64,000 nucleotides of DNA from Liolophura sinensis (Eukaryota; Mollusca; Polyplacophora; Chitonida; Chitonidae): positions 5,141,338 through 5,205,337 of the forward strand of contig NC_088302.1 of the NCBI RefSeq assembly GCF_032854445.1. The letters run 5' to 3'. The position numbers and the translations under genes were made by a program. Below the pieces are notes generated by a model, which had not been told where the DNA came from, made no database searches, and saw only the letters and a program-made list of their open reading frames with translations. Positions 52,101-62,955 of the stretch are shown one piece after another. Within the stretch, counting starts at the first letter, position 1, and each line of letters starts with the position of its first letter.

Positions 52101-55100
52101 ATTCCACAATGTTGAAAGTTAACATCATCTACATGTATTTCACAATGCTGAAAGTTATTTCACAAAATAACACTTTCTCAGCATGCATTAAAGCATTTAC
52201 TTTAGACCAAAAGGGGACCTTCAGAACTATAAGGGGAGGTAACGCAGAACCTCAGACTACATTCCAGGCCAGGTTTACAGTTTTGTCTGAGCTTGGAGTA
52301 ACTGTTGATGTTCAAGTATGTGTATAAATTTATATATTTAGTTACATGCATTTGATTGGTGTTTTACGCCACACTGATATTTCACCTATACAATGGCAGC
52401 CAGCATTAGGTGTGTAGAAATCGAGCAGAACCCAGGGGAAACCCACAATCATCTGCAGGTTGTTGACAGACCTTCCCACGTACAACCGGAGGGAAAACCT
52501 GCACGAGCAGAACTCAAACTCACAGCGACAGCATTGGTAAAAGGCCCTGATTCGTTGTACTGTGGTAACACGGCAATCACTTGGCCACAGGGGCTTCCCA
52601 AAGTACGAAACACTATTAATGAATACACCAGATACATTACATGTCACAGTACAGCCCAGAAATAATGACAGTAAAGCGCAAGCAAAACACACACTCCCAG
52701 AGCATCTTTTTTTAGTACGTATGCGACACTTCACATTTCATTCGCACTAGAAACACTGCCGAGCGCTTTCACGCTATACAATGAGATGCACATGCAGTAA
52801 TCATAATATCATGTCATTGTGCTAAGTAAATTAATTTACATACTGATCATGCTTGATTGCTCGATGCCATTTTCCAGAAATCGGTAGAGGATAGAAGAGC
52901 TCCATGTAGGGGCAGTCTTGCTGGCTCTGGGCCCATGCTCGTTTTCGCCGATCAATTCATCTGATCCGGCGACAAATTTTACAACAGAATCACTAATTTC
53001 TTATCTGCAATTTCACTGGTTTATTTATTTTTACTGACCAATGTTATTACCAGTACTAAGTACATGTATGTGAATGGCTTCAACTTTCACAGTTAAAACC
53101 GCAAATGAATAAAGATTTTTCACCAAGAAATATATGTAAATAACAAGACATCATTTGTTTCATTTCCTACTGATGGTGTGTGAGTGCTTGGGGTTTAACG
53201 TTGTACTCTGTTGATATTTTAGGCTTAAGCTTTTGAATATTACGTGAGCCAAACGAAATGGGTTTCTCTATGACTAATGGAAGAGGTTGTAACTGGTTAC
53301 ATTTCCTTGTGAGCGAGTTTGATTCCAAACGCACATGTGACGTTGTTGTTGCAGCGTTACCTCTGCGCGTGTGTGTGTGTGTGGTTTAGTCAGTAGTGCA
53401 AAACACATTTTGCTCTCTGTGACAGACAAAGCTCATAAAGGAATTAATTTTCGTACGAAAGTTCAGTCTGTACTTGTTAATGCATGAGCTTTGTATTCAA
53501 GGCAAATAACCTGGGACAAGCACACGCTCTGTGTGCATTTACATGTATATGAGTGTGTATTGAGTTGCTCTCTCTTATACCTGCGACACCACGTGTAGTC
53601 CTTGAGTGGGAATAGTTTATGTTGTCTTAAAGTGGTTAACTCTTCTGAGCGCATAGGAGAGAATGCTGCTATCCCTATTAACTTCATATTTTATCATTTA
53701 TTTGACTGGTGTTTTGCGCTGTACTCAGGAAGATTTCATTTGTATGAAGGCGGTCAGCATTATGATGACCATATGCAGCCACACTACCACAGACGAATAT
53801 ATTTAAAGATGTAGAGCAACGACAGTGTGATGGCTGGCAAATGGCCGCTCGTATCTGTTGAAATATGGCAGTCTGATCCGCAGGAACTCACAGCGACCAC
53901 ACTGGTGAGAGAGCCATGCAGGATTTTTTTCTTTTCGGATTAATTCACTGCTTTGCTTTGAGTTTTCAAGTTGTGAGTTTTGTTATGACTATATAATTGT
54001 CAAAAAGGCTAAAACAAATTCAGACCAGGTCATCATTTTTGAGAAAGGGAAAAAAAGGGCTAGCTCTAGCAGACAGTGGCCATGACTAACGATACACAGT
54101 GTATGAACATTGACCAGGTATTGAGCGTTCTTCATCACTGACAAGGAGACAGTAATTGTTTTAGAAAAGACCCTTCACTTACATTATACAATTGTTGTTG
54201 GATCCTTTTATTCGCTGGTGAATCCCACACAACAGAATCTACACAGTCAAACAAAAATCCCCCGAGAAAACAAACGCAGTTTTTCATAGCCTTTATGCAC
54301 ACGTTAACAACATGACCTCAATAAAAGTGTTCAGGAGTCGCATAGTAATCGCAGTTAGATGCGCGCAGATGGAAAAACAGACCAAACAAGTGCCTGCGAC
54401 TATGTTTTGTTACATGCCCGCTGGAAGTCATTTCTGGGCTATACTGTAAGATTCGAGTATGAATCACTGTTCATCATTACATCTGAGACACAAGTATGAA
54501 TCACTGTTTACCATTACACCAGAAACACCATTATGAATCATTGTTCACCATTATACCTAAGACACCAGTATGAATCACTGTTCTCCATTATACCTAAGAC
54601 ACCAGTAAGAATCACTGTCCACGATTACACCAAGAACACCAGTATGAATCAATGTTCATCATTACATCTAAGCCACCAGTATGAATCACTGTTCATCATT
54701 ACATCTAAGACACCAGAATGAATCACTGTTCATCATTACATCTAAGACACCAGAATGAATCACTGTTCATCATTACACCAAGGACACCGGTACGAATGAC
54801 TATTCACCATTACACCAAGGACACTGGTATGAATCACTGTTCACCATCACACCAAGGACACCTGTACGAATCACTGTTCACCATCACACAAAGTATACAC
54901 TAGCATGGATCACTGTTCACCATTACATCTATGACACCAGTATGAATCACTGTTCACCATTATACCTAAGACATCAGTATGAATCACTGTTCACCATTAC
55001 ATCTAAGACACCAGTATGAATCACTGTTCATCATTATACCTGTGTCTATGTTTTGTTACATGCCCGCTGGAAGTCATTTCTGGGCTATACCGTAAGATTC

Positions 55101-56345
55101 GAGCATGAATTACTGTTCACCATTACACTGAAGACACAAGTATGAATCACTGTCCACCATTACACCAGAAACACCATTATGAATCATTGTTCACCATTAT
55201 ACCTAAGACACCAGTATGAATCACTGTTCTCCATTATACCTAAGACACCAGTATGAATCACTGTCCACGATTACACCAATGGCACCAGTATGAATCACTG
55301 TTCTTCAAGGACTCTGGTGGTGAACCATCACTGACAACCATTCTTTATATGAACAATAATATAGTTGCTCAGTACCTATCCCCTCCCCCCACTATACAAT
55401 ATCACAAACGCTGTGGCTGAGCAGTACCAACCTACTCCCCCCTCCCCCACCAAACCACACACAGAGACATGTGCACAATATCACTAATGCTGTGGTTGAG
55501 CAGTACCAACTTACTCCCCCCACCTCAACCCCACTCCACACACCGAGACACCTGTACAATATCACAAATGCTGTGGTTGAGCAGTACCAACCTATCCCCC
55601 ACCCCCATCCCACCACACACAGAGACGTGCACAATATCACAAATGCTGTGGTTGAGCAGTACCAACCTACTCCCTCCCACCAAACCACACACAGAGACAC
55701 GTGCACAATATCACTAATGCTGTGGTTGAGCAGGACCAGCCTAATCCCCCCACACACACACACACACAGACAGACAGACATGTGCACAATATCACTAATG
55801 CTGTGGTTGAGCAGGACCAACCCAATCCCCCCCCCACCCTCACACACACAGACACACCTGCACAATATCACTAATGCTGTCGTTGAACAGTCCAACCTAA
55901 CCCCCACCCCCACCCCACCACACACACACACACAGACACCTGCACAATATCACTAATGCTGTGACTGAGCAGTCCAACCTACTCTCCCCACCCACCTGCC
56001 AACCACACAGACACATGTACAACAGCGCTAATGCTGTGGTTGAGCAGTACCAACCTTACCCCCCCCCCCCCCCCCCCACCTGCCAACCACACAGATACGT
56101 GTACAACAGTGCTAATGGTGTGGCTCAGCAGTACCAACCTCCCCACAAAACACAGTACTTACTCCATCATCTCTGGTCAGCTTGAGGTTCCTCTGCTGGA
56201 CTGTCTTTTGTATCCTCTTGCTGTAGCTGGCATTGCCCGCCTGACGGATACAGTGGCTGCCATTATCAATCAGGCAGCAGATCTGGTCATAGCCCCCTCG
56301 GCTGTCCTCCTCCGTACTGAATCCATTTCCGTTCATTGAAGTCAT
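49027..56345 (-). CDS. SAP30L: SAP30L-like subunit of the Sin3/HDAC co-repressor complex
   Basis: Four exons on the minus strand (56163-56345, 50367-50486, 49816-49914, 49027-49152), all with phase-0 junctions, give 175 residues; vertebrate SAP30L is about 183. The N-terminus carries GFSTEEDSR, nearly as in the vertebrate protein. A C2CH zinc module follows ([11 protein letters not shown] ... YICDHH), then the basic nuclear localisation/nucleolar signal RKRKRK, an acidic stretch ending DDDVPE, and the Sin3-interaction domain ([48 protein letters not shown]). Family role: SAP30 proteins bridge Sin3 and histone deacetylase and bind DNA and phosphoinositides through the zinc module. The gene appears intact. 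SAP30 and SAP30L are vertebrate duplicates, so this is probably the single pre-duplication gene; the STEEDSR start favours the SAP30L name. Confidence 0.93.
49183..49440 (-). mobile_element. SINE, reverse copy, in SAP30L intron 3
   Basis: The plus strand reads tatttatttatttacttgat, then tactcaagaatatttcattt, then gaccttcccatgtacggcag, the reverse complement of the 2,601-2,872 family with an internal deletion. Confidence 0.65.
49816..49914 (-). CDS. SAP30L: SAP30L exon 3: start of Sin3-interaction domain
   Basis: Exactly 33 codons, [20 protein letters not shown] then [13 protein letters not shown]. The '[18 protein letters not shown]' core is strongly conserved in SAP30 proteins. The donor is GTGAGT. 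Confidence 0.95.
50090..50365 (+). mobile_element. dispersed element, 'gagtgcttggggtttaac' family, best copy
   Basis: Reads tgaatgcttgggggttaatg, tcatattatgacgaggagtc, ggtggacaagtccatgccgc, ctcaaccttt-like block ctttcagtgctgagccccaa and the tail cgatatgactcgaccagggt. It ends in the last bases of SAP30L intron 2, about 10 bases from exon 2's donor, so its far end overlaps the donor region. A reverse copy occurs at 59,960-60,130. Confidence 0.65.
50367..50486 (-). CDS. SAP30L: SAP30L exon 2: zinc ligands and nuclear localisation signal
   Basis: Reads [20 protein letters not shown], then [20 protein letters not shown]. It supplies the last zinc ligands (C-x-x-H) and the basic signal. The acceptor has a pyrimidine tract (ttgcctcctctcag) and the donor is GTTAGT. 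Confidence 0.93.
51196..52087. repeat. 45-bp minisatellite, 20 near-identical copies, SAP30L intron 1
   Basis: Unit gcacgtggagacaacttccc, tactcacccatttcacacca, tatag. Copies differ almost only at one C/T site (cacccattt or catccattt) plus two units with gcacatgg. Because 45 is a multiple of three and the unit has few stops, both strands are open for 300-390 codons. The 15-residue period in the translation is an artefact, with no start context, splice link or domain. Confidence 0.95.
52335..52585 (-). mobile_element. SINE, reverse copy, SAP30L intron 1
   Basis: The plus strand reads gattggtgttttacgccaca, acccaggggaaacccacaat, gaccttcccacgtacaaccg and actcaaactcacagcgacag, collinear with the reverse complement of 2,601-2,872. 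Both strands show short open frames over it, none coding. Confidence 0.75.
53692..53930 (-). mobile_element. SINE, reverse copy, SAP30L intron 1
   Basis: Begins atttatttgactggtgtttt, then tactcaggaagatttcattt and ggcggtcagcattatgatga, and ends aactcacagcgaccacactg. It is diverged with a disrupted middle. Confidence 0.6.
54450..55310. repeat. 37-bp tandem array (about 22 copies) with a 646-bp tandem duplication
   Basis: Unit atgaatcactgttcaccatt plus acacctaagacaccagt. The array and 45 bases of unique flank (tatgttttgttacatgcccg) appear first at 54,401 and again at 55,047. The internal order of variant units is preserved, so a 646-bp block was duplicated after the array had formed. Confidence 0.92.
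55384..56140 (-). repeat. C-rich (G-rich in the transcript) tandem array next to the SAP30L exon 1 donor
   Basis: About nine units of about 75-90 bp (plus strand gcacaatatcactaatgctg, tggttgagcagtaccaacct, then a C-run of varied length, then cacacacagagacac). A run of 19 C lies at 56,059-56,077. In the SAP30L transcript these are G-runs within 25-800 bases of the exon 1 donor. The length variation sits in the C and CA runs. Confidence 0.9.
56163..56345 (-). CDS. SAP30L: SAP30L exon 1: N-terminus and first half of zinc module
   Basis: Reads [20 protein letters not shown], then [40 protein letters not shown] and G, and ends in phase 0 at donor GTAAGT. The start used is ATG 56,345. The second ATG at 56,336 (MNGNGF) aligns with the vertebrate start MNGFST and could be used instead. 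Confidence 0.93.
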
Positions 56346-56371
56346 TGTCTGCTGTAAGCAAACAACAACAA
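56346..56371 (-). promoter_or_regulatory. SAP30L: possible splice acceptor six bases before the SAP30L start codon
   Basis: On the minus strand, ctttgttgttgtttgcttacag is followed by cagaca and ATG. This is a good acceptor, suggesting that the start codon exon is preceded by a non-coding first exon somewhere right of 56,351. I could not place that exon. Confidence 0.5.
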
Positions 56372-56837
56372 AGAGGTTCTTTTAACCCTGATGTTACATA
56401 ATGCAAATAATTCACTTCCATGTCGGGAGTAATGAGAAAATCAGCACAAGATGGCCATCTGACACACCTACTGACATCAAGCCACACTTAGGATTTGTAC
56501 ACTTGAAAAAATTTCAAATTTAAAATTCACTATTACCAGAGTAAATAATCAACATTTATAAAAGCTTGAAACAATGTAAAATGACCTTAATAAGTTGAAC
56601 TTAGTCTTTCACATAAACACAGCTGTATACGAAGCTATTTTCAGCCCCTGGAGAATTTCAGCAAAGATTCTGTAGGTCTAGTTTCAGGACATTTCCAGGC
56701 CTAACTATGTGTGCAGAAAAACTCTGCACTTTTTTGCCAGTTTTTGAAGGCCTGGAAAAGTTACTTTAAAATTCCAGGCACCCAAGTTTGTCGAACCTGA
56801 CTCAATTATACATATTCACTGGTCAATGGCAACACAC

Positions 56838-58140
56838 TGATACACAAAGAACTAGCGGTGAGAACGCTGATACACAACGGGCTAGTTGTAAGAACATTCT
56901 AATACACAATGGTCTAGTGGTGAGAACACTCTAATACACAATGGTCTAGTGGTGAGAACACTTTGATACACAATGGGCCGGTTGTAAGAACACTCTAATA
57001 CACAATGGGCTAGTGGTGAGAACACTCTAATACACAATGGGCCGGTTGTAAGAACACTCTAATACACAGCGGGCTGGTGGTGAGAACACTTTGATACACA
57101 ACCGGCCAGTTGTAAGAACACTCTAATACATAATGGTCTAGTGGTGAGAACACTCTGATACACAAGGGTTGTAGTCGAGAGGATACTCTAAGACACAATG
57201 AGCTAGTGGTGAGAACACTCTGATACACAATGGTCTAGTTGTATGGACATTCTAATACACAAGGTGCTAGTGGGGAGAACACTCTGCTATACAAAGGGCT
57301 AGTCATCAGAACACTCTGATACACAAAGGAACAGTGGTGAGAACATTCTGATACACAAGGTGCTAGTGGAGAGAACACTAATACACAATGGACAAGTAGT
57401 GAGAACACCTGGATACACAAGGGGCTAGTGATGAGACCACTCTAATACCCAAAGGGCTAGTCGTAAGGACACTCTAATACACAACGGGCTATTGGTGAGA
57501 ACACTGATTCACAAAGGGCTAATGGTGAGAACACTGATACACAACGGGCTTGTGATGAGGCCACTCTAATACACAAAGGGCTAGTCGTCAGGGCGCTCTA
57601 ATACACAAAGGGCTATTGGTGAGAACACTCTGATACACAAAGGGCTAGTCGTGAGGACACTTTAATACACATTGGGCTAGTGGTGAGAACACTAATACTA
57701 AATGGGCTAGTGGTGAGAACACTCCGATACACAACAGGCTAGTGGTGAGAACACTCTAATACACAACGGGTCGGTTGTAAGAACACTCTAATACACAGCG
57801 GGCTAGTGGTGAGAACACTAATACACAATGGGCTAGTGGTGAGAACACTCTGATACACAACGGGCCAGTTGTAAGAACACTTTAATACACAATGGGCTAG
57901 TGGTGAGAACACTCTGATACACAACGGGCCAGTTGTAAGAACACTTTAATACACAAAGGGCTAGTGGTGAGAACACTATGATACACAAGGGGCTAGTGGT
58001 GAGAACACTCTGATACCCAAAAGGCCAGTTGTAAGAACAATGGGTTAGTGGTGAGAACACTCTGATACACAAGGGGCTAGTGGTGAGAACTATGATACAC
58101 AAAGGGGTAGTGATGAGACCACTCTGATACACAAAGGGTT
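56838..58140. repeat. 32-bp tandem array, about 40 copies, upstream of SAP30L exon 1
   Basis: Unit tgatacacaatgggctagtg plus gtgagaacactc. There are recurrent variants gggccagttgtaagaac and units shortened by five bases. The minus-strand open frames of 60-99 codons are repeat artefacts. Confidence 0.92.
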
Positions 58141-58920
58141 AGATATTTATAAAGTGCAAGGATTACATGCACATATGAACATGCCGGGCAGAGGCAAGAT
58201 GGACAAGCATAATCCAGATGTTAACAAAAAAAACTCAAGGCAAATAAAAGATTGTCGCCTCATAATTAACTCAAGGTCAGTTCACTGGTACATGTGCTGC
58301 CACAAGCCATTGCTCTGACATGTTGTCATGGTCGTGTTTACGTTGTCTGAGAAAAGCCCACACACAACATGGTTTATGGACTGTCATTTATTCAATAATC
58401 AGTAACCCAGCACTTTGATGTCAAAAACACAGTTGTTTCATGGCAAAAATTGTAGATGAAATTGTGTTTTGACCTGTGGAGCACTTCAAAGGCAGCATAT
58501 ACAAATATGCTATGTAAGCCGACTGATACATGTACATGTACATAAACCTGAAACAAACTATAGACTGGTAAAAATCCAAGAAAATAATATGACATGTGGA
58601 TTGTATAGTGTACCTGCAGCCGATTTCAACAGTCATTAATTAGGTTATTACAGAACGGTGCAGGAACACGCCACTAAAGTTTCTGCTGTACCTATTGTTT
58701 ACCCTAATTCTGCATATTTTTAATTTGATATTGGGACAAAACTACATTGTTGGGTTGGCCAATTTCAGGGCTTCACAAAAAGTATAATTTTATCAGTCTA
58801 CAGAGAATAATGCCTTCACAATATGCTTGAATCAACACCTTGCCATCATGCGAAAAGGTTGAAGAATTACGGTAACTTGTTGAAACAAAGTCCCCCTATG
58901 TACCATTACTTCACACACTC
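58141..58920. other. unique sequence, nothing recognised
   Basis: AT-rich stretch with short unsupported open frames. It could hold a non-coding first exon of SAP30L, but I cannot point to one. Confidence 0.35.
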
Positions 58921-58921
58921 A

Positions 58922-59155
58922 TTCCGGCCCTCCTGGCGAAGTGACCCAGGGGCCTCTCACCAATTCAGCTGCAGTGAGTTCAAGTCCAATTCATGCTGGC
59001 TGCTTCTTCGGCTCTATGTTAGGAAGGTCTGCCATTAACATGCGGATGGTCATGGGTTTCCACTCCCACCATTATACCTGCCACGTTCATAAAACTGAAA
59101 TATTCTTGAGTATGATGTATTAAGATTAAGGTATGATGAAATAAATAAATAAATC
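58922..59155 (+). mobile_element. SINE, forward copy
   Basis: Reads ctggcgaagtgacccagggg, gtgagttcaagtccaattca, catgcggatggtcatgggtt, aaactgaaatattcttgagt and the tail gaaataaataaataaat. It is nearly full length. Confidence 0.7.
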
Positions 59156-59954
59156 TTTCTCTCAACTGTTTATGTAAATGTACCAACAGGTCCAAGTTCA
59201 GTTCCAGACATACTGTGAATTTTTTGTTAAAAATTATCACTTTTTCAAATGTTGTTAAAAGTACAGCACTCACAAGACCCGTAGACATACGCGGCAGACA
59301 CAGTGCACATATTTTAGTTGGATGTATATGGGGATTCGTTTGATTTTCAGATTTGTCCTAATCGTATGTAAAATTCACAAACTTGTTCTAGAGGCACAGT
59401 GTAAAATTGAACAAGAGGTTTAAGCGTAGTGTTTTGAAATGTTCTGAAGACACATAGGAGTGTCAACAGCCAAGCACAATTTCTTTGCAAATATGTGATT
59501 TCTTTCCAGAGTGTGATTTTTGTTACGATATGTCAGACATCAAGTAGTTTCTTAATTAATGAACATAGATCGCAGTATGTAAGTAAGGTTACCATGGTAA
59601 TCACTGAACTAGATGAATCAAAAATTGAAAAATGTGGGTTGCAATACAAAATCAAAACTGTTTTAAACAACTCTGAGTGACATAATCCCTGTGCAAAAAC
59701 TGTAACCATTTACCTGTATTCCAATTCCAGAGTAGGTAATTTGATAAGTAAATGTCAGTCTTGTAACCATGGTAATATATGAACTGAACAAATGTGAGAG
59801 GAAACAAATGATCAATTCATCAATATGTCTTCCCCTTAAGATATAAAATTATTCATTCTTAACTCTCGGACATGCATGTATGCGGTGGAAAAGAAATATA
59901 TGTACATGTACCTACATTAAATTTGACATTTACAATGAAATAAATCTTTTCATC

Positions 59955-60135
59955 ATTGTAAACAGGTTCTGCGCTTCAGTGGACTTATGGTTAGAGTGAC
60001 AGGTTACATGGGATCAAAACCTGGTCGGGTCATACCAAAGACTTTAAAAAGAATACTAGTTGTGTCCTCACTTGTCACTAAGCACTGTCTTCAGCATGAT
60101 ACTTCTGTGGGGGCAGCACTTTGGCGACATGAACT
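59955..60135 (-). mobile_element. dispersed element, reverse partial copy
   Basis: Plus strand tggttagagtgacaggttac, then aacctggtcgggtcatacca and aagactttaaaaa. This is the reverse complement of the 3' part of the 50,090 element. Confidence 0.6.
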
Positions 60136-60897
60136 CACCCTGCCACAAGAAGACACAGTAAATGTACACACAACTGATCCTATCTCGTCGTCCTATGACT
60201 GAAAAATTGCTAAGAATGATGTCATACCACAAGCAACATACATACATACAAAACATGGTCTGATGCAGGGCATTTCTCAACCTGCCAAAAGGGTTTGGGG
60301 GAGAGGGCTTTGTAATCCCAAATGACCAAATCTTCACATTTTTTCAGTAATTGCAAAATCGTTAAAAAGACAAGTATTAAGTTCAATATTGTCCCCAAGC
60401 TTTCAGCCTAGATCAGCTGCCGGTTTCAAGAAGCGCATTTTGTGAAATAAGCACTTAACTATATGTACCATGCCACTGTATGTTGTACAGATGTAAATTG
60501 CACTAAACCAAGAGTAAGGGCTACAGTAACTACAAGCCCTAGCAAACTTCTTGGATGCACTTCTATCCGTCCAGCACAAATTAACATGGTAGCTCCAGTC
60601 TTACCTTGGAATAAGATGGGATGAACAAACACAAAGATTTACAGATCCTACAGAAGGTAATAAACAATCAGGAATCAAACCCAGTCCTGTGTTTGCATTG
60701 TGCTCGGAACTAATTTATCTGTCAACATTTTCCAAACATCAAAATTTTAAAAACCTGACACTCATTTACGATCAGACATAATCAAGAAAACAAATAAGGG
60801 ATTCTATCTAAGCATAATAGGCGTTAATCAATGCTGTTTACATGTACATCTTGCATTTGCATTTGTTGCAAGTTATGTAAAGTTCAAAACAAGAACG

Positions 60898-61402
60898 GTG
60901 GGAGGAAACTAGGCTGAGCTTGCAGAAAACTAGGCAGGGCTCAGAGGAAACTAGGCAGAGTCCAGACGAAACTAGGCTGAGCTCGCAGAAAACTAGGCAG
61001 AGCTCAGAGGAAACTAGGCAGGGCTCAGAGGAAACTAGGCTGAGCTTGTAGAAAACTAGGCAGAGCCCAGAGGAAACTAGGCTGAGCTTGCAGAAAACTA
61101 GGCTGAGCTCGGAGGAAACTAGGCAGAGCTCGGAGGAAACTAGGCAGAGCTTGGAGGAAACTAGGCAGAGCCCAGAGGCAACTAGGCTGAGCTCGGAGGA
61201 AACTAGGCTGGCTCGGAGGAAACTAGGCTGAGCTCGGAGGAAACTATGCAGAGCTCGGAGGAAACTAGGCAGAGCTCAGAGGAAACTAGGCAGAGCCCAG
61301 AGGAAACTAGGCTGAGATTGGAGAAAACTAAGCAGAGCTCGTAGGAAACTAGGCAGAGGCCGGAGGAAATTAGGCAGAGCTCGGAGGAAACAGCAGAGCC
61401 CA
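60898..61402. repeat. 21-bp tandem array derived from a SINE internal segment
   Basis: About 24 units like ggaggaaactaggcagagct plus c, with variants aaaac and gaggctg. The unit matches the SINE segment ggaggaaaccgagcagagcc (62,168-62,190). The array runs without a break into the rest of a reverse SINE (ggaaacccaggccaatccat, then ggccggagagaaagccagca). Confidence 0.88.
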
Positions 61403-61530
61403 GAGGAAACCCAGGCCAATCCATAAGCTGCTGGTAGATCACCCCATGTTTGGCCGGAGAGAAAGCCAGCATGAGCTGGATTTGAATTTGCTGCGATCAT
61501 ATTGGTGAGGGGTTCCACAGTCCTTGTGTG
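61385..61530 (-). mobile_element. SINE, reverse copy whose 5'-side holds the 21-bp array
   Basis: Plus strand ggccggagagaaagccagca, tgagctggatttgaatttgc and attggtgaggggttccacag are the head half of the reverse SINE. Its other half is replaced by the array at 60,898-61,402. Confidence 0.7.
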
Positions 61531-62079
61531 GTTACAGCATCAAGAAATGATAACTTTTTTGGAAGAGCACATATCTGCAATTGTGTACATGTAGGTCACA
61601 TATACAGGAGATGATGAGCTCTAGATGACATGTATTTTGCCATGTTATATGCCTCAGGTGTTAGGTGTTCATTTTATTGCACTTGAAATATTATGCTTTT
61701 ACAAAAGAGGTCAACCATGAACATCTGAATAGTTTTTAACAATTTATCTTATCATTACTCATAAGCCTGCTAGCTCTTTTCCACAACGCTATTAGTACAA
61801 TGTAGGCTAAGTTGACCGTACATTTACGAACTTTCAGTTGTTGACATGGCTTGAGCTTACATTATTTTCATTACTTTTACAAAATCTTCATGGACTCCAG
61901 TAGATTCACTTCACATTGATTCACCAGACTTGAATTCAAATCTAAAACCTCAGAAAAGTTGCTCCAAGTGAAAGTCTTGATGCAAATGAAAGTGAGCGCA
62001 ACTTTGAAACAATATATAATTATACCTGCAGTGGCTCTTGGTTTTCACCGTTCAATCCATGACATTCCAAAAACATGTT

Positions 62080-62215
62080 TATTTATTTATCTCTTTATTT
62101 ATTTGATTGCTGTTTTACACCACACTCAAGGATATTTCACTTATACAATGGCGGCCAGCATTATAGTGGGAGGAAACCGAGCAGAGCCCAGGGGAAACCC
62201 ATGACCATCCACAGG
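62080..62215 (-). mobile_element. SINE, reverse copy, tail half
   Basis: Plus strand tttatttgattgctgtttta, acactcaaggatatttcact, tatacaatggcggccagcat, gaggaaaccgagcagagccc. It breaks off after gaccatccacagg. Confidence 0.75.
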
Positions 62216-62784
62216 GTTTTCTACAAACATGACGTACAACGATAATGCACTAAAGCCAATTGTCACGCTCAAAAACTAATATTCGATGTTCAAGAGGAAA
62301 TAGCCAATGACCTTGAGCTAATAATCCAACAATCCCATGCATTTATTGTACTGCAGTTATCTCCCTTAGTGTATTCTCTAGGTCTGTAAACAGCTACGTG
62401 TAAATGGATGATGGCTTACCTCACTATCAGTGTACAACTTCCGCAATTTTAAGAACCATCTGGAATGTACACTGTGTTTTGTGTTGGAGTATAATAAACC
62501 ATAAGGTGCAAGCTGTGACGATGTGACGATGGTAAATATCGCCTCTCTGGAGATGACAACATCCAGTAACATGAACTGTCTATTAATTAAAAATAAAAAA
62601 ATATGAGTTTTTTTACGGGAATCAAACAAATTTACCCTAGTTTTAGTGTACCGCGAGTCGCAACAAAAATGGCATTTCTGTTGAATGTAAATCACTGCAG
62701 CATACAAGGCTATGTGAGTGTGTTGCCATGGCACATGTATCCAGTATCAACTTTGCCTATAGTTGCTTTGCAGAACAGGTCAAG

Positions 62785-62955
62785 GTGGCCAGCATTAGGG
62801 TGGCAGGAAACCGAGCAGAGCATGGAGGAAACCCAAGATCATCCGTACGTTGCTGGCAAACCTTCTCACGTACATCCAAAGAGCATGGGCTGGACTCAAA
62901 CTCACAGCGACCGCATTAGTGAGCAGCTCCTGGATAATTGTGCCGCGCTGATGTG
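62785..62955 (-). mobile_element. SINE, reverse copy, head half
   Basis: Plus strand ggtggccagcattagggtgg, aaaccgagcagagcatggag, actcaaactcacagcgaccg and cattagtgagcagctcctgg. The plus-strand open frame of 117 codons that includes it is largely SINE and not a gene. Confidence 0.75.

Noticed and set aside
51152..52327. Open frames of 391 and 307 codons (plus) and 333 codons (minus) over the 45-bp array
   Set aside because: The translation is a 15-residue loop caused by a stop-poor 45-bp unit. It is open on both strands, with no domain, no start context and no exon structure, and it lies inside an intron of SAP30L.
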